DNA of 6,962 nt from Castellaniella sp. UBA6218 (GTDB lineage: Bacteria; Pseudomonadota; Gammaproteobacteria; Burkholderiales; Burkholderiaceae_B): the NCBI GenBank assembly GCA_002421865.1, contig DISE01000077.1, positions 1 to 6,962 on the forward strand, given 5' to 3'. The position numbers and the translations under genes were made by a program. Below the pieces are notes generated by a model. The model searched no databases and was not told the origin of the DNA. It worked only from the letters and a program-made list of their open reading frames with translations. Below are positions 1 to 5,860 of this stretch, piece by piece. How positions within the stretch are numbered: the first letter of the stretch is position 1; every line of letters starts with the position of its first letter.

Positions 1-123
1 ATGGTGATTAAGGGCATCAAGACCAACATCCCGCTGCACCAGGAACTCATGCACGACGCCCGCTTCATTGAGGGCGGCACCAGCATCCACTACCTCGAAC
101 ACAAGCTCGCCGCGCGCGCTTGA
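1..123 (+). CDS. accC: Biotin carboxylase subunit of acetyl-CoA carboxylase, C-terminal end (partial)
   Basis: The first 40 codons of the window are an open frame ending in TGA at 121-123. Its product has the C-terminal signature of AccC: IKTNIPLHQELM, then a GG-x-SIHYLE segment close to the stop. AccC carries out the ATP-dependent carboxylation of biotin on AccB, the first half-reaction of acetyl-CoA carboxylase in fatty-acid synthesis, in the cytoplasm. The ATP-grasp core and the true start lie upstream of the window. The ATG at position 1 is an internal Met codon, because AccC is normally about 450 residues. The next gene, prmA, begins 8 bp after the stop, and accC-prmA adjacency is common in betaproteobacteria. 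Only the tail is visible, but the match is distinctive. Confidence 0.9.
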   Translation: MVIKGIKTNIPLHQELMHDARFIEGGTSIHYLEHKLAARA

Positions 124-131
124 GGTCCGGC

Positions 132-1046
132 ATGCGAGAGTTGGTGCTGAACTGCCCGGAAAGCCAGGCCGAGGCCTGGTCAGACGCTTTGCTGGAGGCC
201 GGCGCCCTTTCGGTGTCGGTCGAGGATGCGGACGGCGACACGGAGCACGAGCAGGCGCTGTTCGGCGAACCGGGCACGGAGCCCGAAGTCCTGGCCTGGC
301 GCCGGAATCGCCTGGTGGTCCTGTTGGCGGACGGAGACGATCCCGCCCATCTTATGGCCGCGCTGGACGGCCTGGCCGGGCCGGCGCCCGCAGCGGACGA
401 CTGGTTCCTGCGCGACGTGCCGGACGCCGACTGGGTGCGCCTGACGCAATCCCAGTTCGGACCCATCGTCGTGGGCGAACGCATCTGGATCGTGCCAAGC
501 TGGCACCGTGACGACGCGGGGCTGCCTTCGGTCGGCGCCCGGGACGGCATCGTGCGCATCGAACTCGATCCCGGGCTGGCCTTTGGCACCGGCAGCCATC
601 CCACCACGCATCTCTGCCTGGAATGGCTGGCGGCCCATCTGCAGGGCGGCGAGACCGTCCTGGACTACGGCTGCGGTTCCGGCATCCTGGCGATCGCCGC
701 CCGCCTGCTGGGTGCCGGCCCGACATGGGGTGTGGACATCGACGAGCAGGCGGTGCTGGCCACGGCCCGCAACGCGGCCGCCAATCGAGTGGACGTCCAG
801 GCCGGACTGCCCGATGCCCTGCCCGCCGGAACCAGCCAGGTGGTGGTCGCGAACATCCTCTCGAACCCGCTCAAAATGCTGGCGCCCATGCTGGCCGCGC
901 GGGTCGCTCCGGGCGGGTGGCTGGCGCTGTCCGGTGTCCTGGAACGCCAGGCCGACGAGGTCAGTCAGGCCTATGCGCCTCATCTGCCCTTGCGGGTCTG
1001 GGCAGCCCGCGACGGATGGGTCTGCCTGGCGGGACGCAGGGCCTGA
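132..1046 (+). CDS. prmA: Ribosomal protein L11 methyltransferase PrmA
   Basis: This 304-residue protein is close to the usual PrmA length of about 290-300. PrmA uses S-adenosylmethionine to trimethylate ribosomal protein L11 in the cytoplasm. The N-terminal part (about residues 1-60, starting MRELVLNCPE) fits the small L11-recognition domain. The methyltransferase domain carries the PrmA signature FGTGSHPTT at 151-159. It also has the SAM-binding loop DYGCGSG at 178-184, the acidic ribose-binding loop GVDID at 200-204, and ANILSNPL around Asn241, which matches the PrmA NIL motif. I chose the ATG at 132 over an in-frame TTG at 120 that overlaps the accC stop. The product then begins as PrmA normally does, and GAGG at 122-125 gives a ribosome binding site. 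The gene follows accC by 8 bp and is probably co-transcribed with it. Confidence 0.96.
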   Translation: MRELVLNCPESQAEAWSDALLEAGALSVSVEDADGDTEHEQALFGEPGTEPEVLAWRRNRLVVLLADGDDPAHLMAALDGLAGPAPAADDWFLRDVPDADWVRLTQSQFGPIVVGERIWIVPSWHRDDAGLPSVGARDGIVRIELDPGLAFGTGSHPTTHLCLEWLAAHLQGGETVLDYGCGSGILAIAARLLGAGPTWGVDIDEQAVLATARNAAANRVDVQAGLPDALPAGTSQVVVANILSNPLKMLAPMLAARVAPGGWLALSGVLERQADEVSQAYAPHLPLRVWAARDGWVCLAGRRA

Positions 1047-1058
1047 AGGGCGGTGGCG

Positions 1059-2138
1059 ATGGACCTGACCACACGCTGCCCGAAATGCGGGACCGTGTTC
1101 CAGGCGGGCCTGTCGGACCTGCAACTGCGCAAGGGCTATATCCGTTGCGTGCAGTGCGCCCATATTTTCGACGGCTATGCCGAGGTGGTTTCCGACGCAT
1201 CCGAGGCCGGAGCTCCCACGGCTCCGCCGCGCGCGCCCGTCACATCGGTCGTGCCCACCCCGCCCGCAGTCGAGCCGCCCGTCTCGCCGCCACCCCAGGT
1301 CATCCGCCCGGGCAGGCCCGTGGCGCCGCCACCCGAGCCCACACCCACGCCCGCGTTCCGTATCGGCGTCGCGCCCTGGCCTGACGACCGGCCTGAGCCC
1401 CGCATCGGGGAAACGGTCGGTCTGACCGATACGCGTCCAGTCGAAGAGATCCTGGCCGATGAGGGATGGATGCCCGATTCCGCGGCCGCGCGGGACTTCG
1501 GCCAGGACGGGCCGCCCGCCCAGGCGGCTCCATTCGTGGTCGAGGCCCGGCCGGGCCATCGCAGCCAGGGCGGATCCGCCGCACCCCTCCTGCGGGACGA
1601 GGACGCCCCGGGCTGGTGGGATGTCATGGTGCGGTTCTGCGCCCGGCTGTTGCTCTTCCTGTTGCTCATCCTGCTGGCCGCCCAGGCCGTCTATGTCTAC
1701 CGGGCCGACATCGCCCGGATGATGCCCGCGCTGCGGCCCGCGCTCGAGCGGGCCTGCGCGCCGCTGCGGTGCCGGGTGCCCTATGCCCGGGATATCGCCC
1801 GGATCGCCATCACCGGCTCCGCGCTCAAGGCCGCCGACACCGACGCCGCGTCTGGCCGGACGGCGGACGGCCAGACGCCCGACGAACAGCATTTCGTCCT
1901 GCACGCCACCTTGCGCAACCAGTCCGAGCAGCCGCAGGAATGGCCGACCCTGATCCTGGACCTGAAGGACGTCGCCGGCACGCTGCTGGTGCGTCGCAAC
2001 CTGTCCCCCGCCGAATATCTCGGGCCGGCCCGCGCCGCCGAGCCCTTCGCGGCCCGTGGCGAAGTCCTGGTGCGCGTCCCCCTGACCCTCAACGGCGTGC
2101 GCATCAACGGCTACCAGCTCGACCTCTTTTATCCCTGA
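1059..2138 (+). CDS. Membrane-anchored MJ0042-type zinc-ribbon protein with DUF3426 domain
   Basis: The product has 359 residues and three clear parts. Residues 7-33 form a zinc ribbon with two CxxC pairs (Cys7/Cys10 and Cys30/Cys33), of the MJ0042/zinc_ribbon_4 type. Residues about 45-185 are a Pro/Ala-rich, probably disordered linker. A single strongly hydrophobic helix at about 197-214 is followed by a 145-residue C-terminal domain ending in INGYQLDLFYP, typical of DUF3426. The zinc ribbon should face the cytoplasm and the C-terminal domain the periplasm. The start is ATG 1059, because AAGG at 1046-1049 is well spaced for it; the GTG two codons earlier (1053) sits too close. It lies 12 bp after prmA and 14 bp before the kinase, so it is likely in the same operon. 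No biochemical function is established for this family to my knowledge. Confidence 0.9.
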   Translation: MDLTTRCPKCGTVFQAGLSDLQLRKGYIRCVQCAHIFDGYAEVVSDASEAGAPTAPPRAPVTSVVPTPPAVEPPVSPPPQVIRPGRPVAPPPEPTPTPAFRIGVAPWPDDRPEPRIGETVGLTDTRPVEEILADEGWMPDSAAARDFGQDGPPAQAAPFVVEARPGHRSQGGSAAPLLRDEDAPGWWDVMVRFCARLLLFLLLILLAAQAVYVYRADIARMMPALRPALERACAPLRCRVPYARDIARIAITGSALKAADTDAASGRTADGQTPDEQHFVLHATLRNQSEQPQEWPTLILDLKDVAGTLLVRRNLSPAEYLGPARAAEPFAARGEVLVRVPLTLNGVRINGYQLDLFYP

Positions 2139-2152
2139 AGGAATACCTCTCC

Positions 2153-3100
2153 ATGTCCAAGGACGTTCTGATCTGCGGTTCCATCGCCTTCGACACCATC
2201 GCCGTGTTCGAAGGGCGTTTCCGCGACCATATCCTGGCCGACAACATCAAGTCCCTCAGCGTGTCGTTCTTCGCGCCCTCGCTGCGCAAGGAATACGGCG
2301 GCTGCGCGGGCAACATCGCCTACAGCCTGAAACTGCTGGGCGGCCGTCCCGTGCCCGTCGGCACCGTGGGCCAGGACGCTGACGACTATCTGCAACGCCT
2401 GCGCGACCTGGGCATCGACACCCGCCTGGTGCGCCTGCTGCCCGACACCTACACGGCCCAGTGCCACATCATCACGGATCAGGAAAACAATCAGATCGCC
2501 TCGTTCCATCCCGGTGCGATGCTGCGCTCGGCCGAAAACGACTTGAGCGGCAATCCCGCATGCTGGGGCATCGTTTCGCCCGATTCCAAGGACGGCATGT
2601 TCGTCCACGCCCGACGACTGCATGCCGCCGGGATCCCCTTCATCTTCGATCTGGGGCAGGCGATGCCGCTGTTCGACGGCGACGATCTGCGGCGCATGCT
2701 GGACATGGCCAGCATCCTGACCGCCAATGATTACGAAGCCAGCGTGATCGAGGAGCGCACGGGACGCACCATTCAGGAACTGGCCAGGGGGCTGCGGGCG
2801 GTCGTAGTGACCCGGGGCGGCGAGGGCGCCTCGCTGTTCGTCGGCGATGACCGCATCGACATCCCGGCCGCACCCGTAACCGGGATCGTGGACCCGACCG
2901 GCTGCGGCGATGCGCACCGCGCCGGCCTGCTCTACGGACTGGCGAACGGCTGGTCCCTGCGGGACTCATGCTGCTTGGCGAACGTCATGGGCGGCTTTAA
3001 AATCGCCCACAGAGGTCCGCAGAACCATAGCCCGACGCGCGACGATATTGCGGCGGTGCTGCAGACGCACTACGGTATCGATGCGGGCCTGTTCGCCTGA
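2153..3100 (+). CDS. PfkB-family carbohydrate/nucleoside kinase (adenosine kinase-like)
   Basis: This 315-residue protein is of normal length for the ribokinase/PfkB family, which transfers phosphate from ATP to a sugar or nucleoside hydroxyl. The N-terminal GSIAFDTI at 9-16 fits the substrate-binding strand. EYGGCAGNIAYS from residue 47 is the family's glycine-rich N-terminal signature, in the AGNxA form seen in bacterial adenosine kinases. VVVTRGGEG at 217-225 and DPTGCGDA at 247-254 form the C-terminal signature, with Asp253 as the expected catalytic base and the flanking glycines as the anion hole. NDYEA before this matches the usual N-x-x-E region. ATG 2153 is preceded by AAGGA at 2138-2142, which overlaps the stop of the zinc-ribbon gene, so the two are probably translated from one transcript. 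The substrate cannot be fixed from sequence; adenosine, ribose or another sugar are possible. Confidence 0.93.
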   Translation: MSKDVLICGSIAFDTIAVFEGRFRDHILADNIKSLSVSFFAPSLRKEYGGCAGNIAYSLKLLGGRPVPVGTVGQDADDYLQRLRDLGIDTRLVRLLPDTYTAQCHIITDQENNQIASFHPGAMLRSAENDLSGNPACWGIVSPDSKDGMFVHARRLHAAGIPFIFDLGQAMPLFDGDDLRRMLDMASILTANDYEASVIEERTGRTIQELARGLRAVVVTRGGEGASLFVGDDRIDIPAAPVTGIVDPTGCGDAHRAGLLYGLANGWSLRDSCCLANVMGGFKIAHRGPQNHSPTRDDIAAVLQTHYGIDAGLFA

Positions 3101-3140
3101 TCGGGATACGGCCACTCATTTTCATTTCAGGAGTCAGCCC

Positions 3141-3638
3141 ATGGCGATCCTCACGCATGCTCTTCCTCCCCGCGCGGCGCGTCTTGCCGCCATCGCCGGG
3201 CTTTCCCTTTCGCTGCTGGCGTTGGCCGGATGCGCCAATCAGACCGCCTCCAGTTCCGTGTACACCTACGGTCAGGCGCAACAGGAACAGATCGTGCGCT
3301 ACGGCACCGTGGTGTCCGTGCGTCCGGTAGTCATCCAGTCCGACAAGTCCTCCGGTGTGGGCGCCCTGGGCGGCGCCGCGCTGGGTGGTGTCGCGGGCAG
3401 CGCCATTGGCGGCGGCCGCGGCCAGATCCTGACGTCCATCGGTGGCGCCCTGCTGGGCGGCCTGGCCGGCAATGCGATCGAAAATCAGGTCGGCAAGACC
3501 AATGGCCTGGAAATCACAGTCCGTCTGGACAACGGCGAAACCCGCGTCATCGCCCAGGCGGCCGACGTGGCGCTCAGCTCCGGCCAGCGTGTCCAGGTCA
3601 TCAGCGGCGGCGGTCCGACCCGCGTGGTGCCCATGTGA
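3141..3638 (+). CDS. SlyB/PcpA-like outer-membrane lipoprotein with glycine-zipper domain
   Basis: The product has 165 residues. A signal peptide with an arginine-containing n-region and a Leu/Ala-rich core ends in a lipobox, L28-A29-G30-C31, so the mature protein should start at lipidated Cys31. Residues about 72-113 are a glycine-zipper double hairpin rich in GG, GxxxG and AGxAI patterns, as in the 2TM glycine-zipper family of SlyB/PcpA lipoproteins. A short beta-rich C-terminal part follows (about 118-165, with VRLDNGET and VQVISGG). SlyB-type proteins sit in the outer membrane and support envelope integrity; that role is inferred here from family. The start at ATG 3141 is supported by AGGAG at 3129-3133 and by a sensible signal peptide; the frame is open further upstream only by chance. 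The gene follows the kinase by 40 bp and ends just before a strong terminator. Confidence 0.92.
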   Translation: MAILTHALPPRAARLAAIAGLSLSLLALAGCANQTASSSVYTYGQAQQEQIVRYGTVVSVRPVVIQSDKSSGVGALGGAALGGVAGSAIGGGRGQILTSIGGALLGGLAGNAIENQVGKTNGLEITVRLDNGETRVIAQAADVALSSGQRVQVISGGGPTRVVPM

Positions 3639-3659
3639 TCGATCCGGTTTCCGGATGCA

Positions 3660-3687
3660 CAAAGGCCCGGCGATTGCCGGGCCTTTG
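3660..3687. terminator. Strong bidirectional intrinsic terminator
   Basis: AAAGGCCCGGC (3661-3671) and GCCGGGCCTTT (3676-3686) form a perfect 11-bp stem closed by a GATT loop. A further C-G pair is possible at 3660/3687. The flanking A and T runs within the stem give TTT at the 3' side on both strands. The hairpin lies 21 bp after the lipoprotein stop and 17 bp beyond the end of the convergent yggT gene, so it can stop transcription from both sides. Confidence 0.9.
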
Positions 3688-3704
3688 CATTGAAGCGGGT
3701 CCGG

Positions 3705-4271
3705 TCAGGCGCCGAAGGTCGTGAACACCAGGTGGTTCAGCACCATCATGGCGATCTGGGCCAGCACCAGCAGCACCAGGGGAGACAGATCCAGCCCGCC
3801 CATGCGCGGCAGCATCCGGCGGATGGGATCGAGCAGCGGCGCGGTCAAGGTGTAGAGCACCGGCATGATGGGCGACAGGGGATTGATCCAGGACAGGATG
3901 GCTTGAATCAGCGTCACCCAGACGATCACGTTGAACAGCCATTTCAGGCCGACCAGCAGGCCCGACAACAGCAGAGGGCCAATGGCCGACATCGAGGGCA
4001 TCAGGCCGCCCATGGCGACCAGCCAGGTCAGCAGCAGGTACAGGATCGCGGTGATCCAGCAGGCCAGAATGCTCGGCCAGTCGAAGCGGCCGCTGCCGGG
4101 CACGACCCGCCGTATCGGGCTCACCAGCCATTCCGTGGTTCGCAGGATGGCCTGGGAGAACGGATTGAAGGGGTGCAGGCGGATCGCGAACGTCCAGGCC
4201 CTCAGGATCAGGCCGATGCCGAAGAGCTGGAAAACGATGTCGATCAGGAACTGCAGGATGTCTTGGGCCAT
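3705..4271 (-). CDS. yggT: YggT-family integral membrane protein
   Basis: The 188-residue protein is of full length for the two-repeat YggT family. Each half has a hydrophobic helix followed by a family motif: NPFSQAILRTTEWLVSPIRR at residues 36-55 and, in the second half, NPLSP at 130-134 with DPIRRMLP at 148-155. Membrane segments are expected at about 5-28, 67-87, 97-128 (possibly two helices) and 164-185. YggT proteins are poorly characterised inner-membrane proteins, often next to proC/yggS in other bacteria and linked to osmotic or ion stress tolerance in some; that context is absent here. No strong ribosome binding site precedes the ATG at 4271, so expression may be low or the start slightly different. 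The histone-like gene lies upstream on the same strand but is separated by its own terminator, which suggests independent transcription. Confidence 0.92.
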   Translation of the reverse strand: MAQDILQFLIDIVFQLFGIGLILRAWTFAIRLHPFNPFSQAILRTTEWLVSPIRRVVPGSGRFDWPSILACWITAILYLLLTWLVAMGGLMPSMSAIGPLLLSGLLVGLKWLFNVIVWVTLIQAILSWINPLSPIMPVLYTLTAPLLDPIRRMLPRMGGLDLSPLVLLVLAQIAMMVLNHLVFTTFGA

Positions 4272-4337
4272 GCGGTGCTCGTGGGCTACGGAAAAGAAGC
4301 GTTCATTGTCGCATCAAGCGTGGCCGTCTGGCGAATG

Positions 4338-4364
4338 AAAAGGCCCGGCGGATGCCGCCGGGCC
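4338..4364 (-). terminator. Intrinsic terminator of the histone-like gene
   Basis: GGCCCGGCGG (4342-4351) pairs perfectly with CCGCCGGGCC (4355-4364) around a 3-nt loop. On the minus strand the stem is followed by TTTT (complement of 4338-4341), a proper U-tract. The hairpin starts 20 bp downstream of the histone-like stop codon, in the 113-bp gap before yggT. It should separate the two minus-strand genes. Confidence 0.88.
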
Positions 4365-4384
4365 GGATTGCGTCGCACGCCCGT

Positions 4385-5065
4385 TCAGGGACGCTTGCTC
4401 GCGGTGGGGAACGGCCAGGAAGCCGCCGGATTGATGTCCGATCGGGCATCCGGGGCGGGCGTGTCGGCCTTGGCGGCGACTTTCCTGGCCGCCGGGGCAG
4501 GCTCGGGTTTGGCGGCCGCCGCCGCCGCTTTTTTCGCGGGCGCCTTGGCCGCTTTCTTGGCCGGCGCTTTTTTGGCGGCGGCTTTTTTCGCCGGCGCCTT
4601 TTTGGCCACGGCGGTTTTCGCCGCGGCTTTTTTCGCTGCGGGCTTGGCGGCGGGCTTCTTGGCGGGCGCGGCCTTTTTCGCTGCGACCTTCTTCACGGCG
4701 GCTTTCTTGGCCGGCGCGGCTTTTTTCGCTACCGCCTTCTTAGGCGCGGCCTTCTTCGCCGCGGCCTTCACCGGCGCCGCTTTCTTGGCAGCCGCCTTCA
4801 CGGCGGTCTTCTTGGCGGGCGCGGCCTTTTTCGCTGCGGCTTTCACCGGGGCGGCCTTTTTGGCAACCGCTTTTTTGGCGACGGCTTTTTTGGCCGCGGC
4901 TTTTACCGGCGCGGCTTTCTTGGCCGGTGCGGCTTTTTTGACGGCGGTGGAGGGAGAGGCTTTCTTGGCTGCCGGGGCGGACTTCTTGGCTGCCGGTTTG
5001 GATGCGGACTTAGGGGCTGCGGATTTCTTGGCTGGTGCGACAGAGGCCTTCTTGGCGGTTGCCAT
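4385..5065 (-). CDS. Histone H1-like Lys/Ala/Pro-rich DNA-binding protein (BpH1/AlgP-like)
   Basis: The 226-residue product consists almost entirely of Lys, Ala, Pro and some Val, in units such as AAKKA, APAKK and PVKAAAKK. There is no acidic residue before Glu188 and no arginine before Arg194. This composition resembles the C-terminal tail of eukaryotic H1 and matches bacterial H1-like proteins such as Bordetella BpH1 and Pseudomonas AlgP, which bind DNA non-specifically and help organise the nucleoid. The last 26 residues differ: they contain the tail's Asp residues and SWPFP at 216-220, which holds the only aromatic residues. I place the start at ATG 5065 (MATAKKAS), because AAGGAG at 5073-5078 is 7 nt from it but only 1 nt from the ATG at 5071. 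An in-frame Met at 5119 has no support. The gene is monocistronic by its terminator. Low complexity makes exact family assignment uncertain. Confidence 0.9.
   Translation of the reverse strand: MATAKKASVAPAKKSAAPKSASKPAAKKSAPAAKKASPSTAVKKAAPAKKAAPVKAAAKKAVAKKAVAKKAAPVKAAAKKAAPAKKTAVKAAAKKAAPVKAAAKKAAPKKAVAKKAAPAKKAAVKKVAAKKAAPAKKPAAKPAAKKAAAKTAVAKKAPAKKAAAKKAPAKKAAKAPAKKAAAAAAKPEPAPAARKVAAKADTPAPDARSDINPAASWPFPTASKRP
4748..4915 (-). repeat. In-gene repeats encoding AAPVKAAAKKA
   Basis: The histone-like protein contains three identical 11-residue copies of AAPVKAAAKKA, at residues 51-61, 71-81 and 96-106. They are encoded by 4883-4915, 4823-4855 and 4748-4780. The DNA copies differ only at synonymous third positions (for example AAA versus AAG lysine codons). 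They lie in a longer, less regular array of Lys/Ala/Pro units covering about 4500-5060. Confidence 0.85.
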
Positions 5066-5072
5066 CGTCATG

Positions 5073-5078
5073 CTCCTT
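5073..5078 (-). promoter_or_regulatory. Ribosome binding site deciding the histone-like start
   Basis: The minus strand reads AAGGAG here, a near-consensus Shine-Dalgarno. It leaves 7 nt to the ATG at 5065 and only 1 nt to the ATG at 5071. This selects the MATAKKAS start over MTMATAKK. Confidence 0.8.
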
Positions 5079-5100
5079 GGGATCGAAGAGAGTGTCCACC

Positions 5101-5143
5101 CATTTGATATGACCCCCACGAAATGCGCGGCTCATCTCAAATG
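5101..5143. repeat. Near-perfect 12-nt inverted repeat upstream of the histone-like gene
   Basis: CATTTGATATGA (5101-5112) and TCATCTCAAATG (5132-5143) are inverted copies matching at 11 of 12 positions, separated by 19 nt. The arms are AT-rich compared with the surrounding sequence. Their centres are 31 bp apart, close to three helical turns. The repeat begins 36 bp upstream of the histone-like start codon, so it could be a paired protein-binding site or, if transcribed, a hairpin in the 5' leader. No function is shown. Confidence 0.6.
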
Positions 5144-5181
5144 CCGCAGGCGCGCAATATCATGAATACTGCACGCCTTCA

Positions 5182-5210
5182 AGTCTATCGTAAGGCCTGT
5201 CGCGTTCCAA
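5182..5210 (-). promoter_or_regulatory. Weak sigma70-type promoter candidate for the histone-like gene
   Basis: On the minus strand TTGGAA (complement of 5205-5210) and TAGACT (complement of 5182-5187) are separated by 17 bp; each matches the sigma70 consensus at 4 of 6 positions. Transcription from here would give a leader of about 110 nt containing the inverted repeat at 5101-5143. The rest of the 219-bp gap (5066-5284) holds no gene that I can see. Confidence 0.25.
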
Positions 5211-5284
5211 GCATTATTCCCGGCGTGGCGTCCCCTGGGATCGATATTCGGTTGTGCTGTCTCGAAAAAGTCGCGTCGGCGCAT

Positions 5285-5725
5285 TCACCATTGCAGATAG
5301 AACATGGCTTTGGCGAGAAACACGATCAGCACGACGTGGCAGAACACGCTCAGGTGGATGATCTGGAAATGGCGGGATTTCAGTTTGCCGGTGCCGCTGA
5401 GTGTCATGGCGGTGATGAAGTGGCCCAGCACGCTGAAGGCGAGGATGATCTTGATCCACAGCAGCGTGGCGAAGCTGCTGGCGAAAGGATGCGCGAGCGC
5501 TTCGCGGAATTGCCAGGCCATGCCCAGGCCCGCGCCGAACAGCGCGATCATGACAAAGGGCATGATGCGCCGCGCTCGTTGGCCGATGGCCAGTTCGACG
5601 TTGCGCATGGCCTCGCGGCCGAGTGGTTTGCGGATGCCTTCGAGGATGAGGACTTCGAAGAACACCGTGCCCACGAAAAAAATGGCGGCGTACAGATGCA
5701 GCGTAACGAGTAGTGAATGGCTCAT
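5285..5725 (-). CDS. Small four-helix CopD-like membrane protein
   Basis: The product is 146 residues with four predicted membrane helices at about 5-28, 54-73, 86-109 and 122-144. The opening SLLVTLHLYAAIFFVG resembles the CopD family pattern, in which a His in the first helix is followed by a V/G-x-F segment. His10 in helix 1, His102 in helix 3, and His124 and His130 in helix 4 could ligate a metal or haem. CopD domains occur in copper-handling membrane proteins; HemJ-type protoporphyrinogen oxidases share a similar four-helix layout and are an alternative. The substrate is not determined here. The frame is open upstream to 5881, but ATG 5725 puts the first helix at the N-terminus, and a -10-like TACAAT lies 46 nt before it. 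There is no strong ribosome binding site. It stands alone, divergent from the lipoprotein gene. Confidence 0.8.
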   Translation of the reverse strand: MSHSLLVTLHLYAAIFFVGTVFFEVLILEGIRKPLGREAMRNVELAIGQRARRIMPFVMIALFGAGLGMAWQFREALAHPFASSFATLLWIKIILAFSVLGHFITAMTLSGTGKLKSRHFQIIHLSVFCHVVLIVFLAKAMFYLQW

Positions 5726-5771
5726 GTCGGTAGAATGATGACTTGCCCGCGGGATGCGCGCGCACAGGGAA

Positions 5772-5777
5772 ATTGTA
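5772..5777 (-). promoter_or_regulatory. Candidate -10 element for the CopD-like gene
   Basis: The minus strand reads TACAAT, a 5 of 6 match to TATAAT, 46 nt before the start codon at 5725. I do not find a good -35 hexamer 16-18 bp upstream, so the promoter may be weak or activator-dependent. The region 5726-5860 contains no other gene. Confidence 0.4.
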
Positions 5778-5830
5778 GGCCGGTGGTTTCCGCCGCCCCG
5801 ATGCGGCCCTGCGCCGATCCCGGGTATTGA

Positions 5831-5844
5831 ATGACATTTGTCAT
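5831..5844. promoter_or_regulatory. 14-bp palindrome before the lipoprotein gene, possible operator
   Basis: ATGACATTTGTCAT consists of two perfect 6-nt inverted arms (ATGACA and TGTCAT) around a 2-nt centre. It lies in the divergent intergenic region, 16 bp upstream of the preferred lipoprotein start at 5861. It could be the site of a dimeric regulator. It also contains alternative in-frame ATG codons at 5831 and at 5843 (overlapping its right edge). No regulator is encoded in the window. Confidence 0.4.
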
Positions 5845-5860
5845 GGATGGGAATCAAGCA

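Noticed and set aside
180..1904. A 574-codon open frame on - opposite prmA and the zinc-ribbon gene
   Set aside because: Long antisense frames are expected in GC-rich coding DNA. The + strand genes have clear family motifs and the antisense product has none.
1466..2152. Possible fusion of an upstream segment to the PfkB kinase through a continuous frame
   Set aside because: The frame is open by chance across the zinc-ribbon gene. The kinase begins normally at 2153 with its own ribosome binding site.
2910..3140. N-terminal extension of the glycine-zipper lipoprotein into the kinase gene
   Set aside because: The extension is Arg-rich out-of-frame kinase sequence. ATG 3141 has AGGAG before it and gives a proper lipoprotein signal peptide.
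4500..5060. CRISPR-like or tandem satellite array
   Set aside because: The periodicity comes from Lys/Ala/Pro codons in one reading frame. There are no constant repeats with unique spacers.
3690..5165. A 491-codon open frame on + rich in Ala, Phe, Leu and Gly
   Set aside because: It is the antisense shadow of yggT and the Lys/Ala-rich histone-like gene: AAG/GCC codons read backwards give CTT/GGC. It has no ribosome binding site and the opposite strand carries recognisable proteins with terminators.
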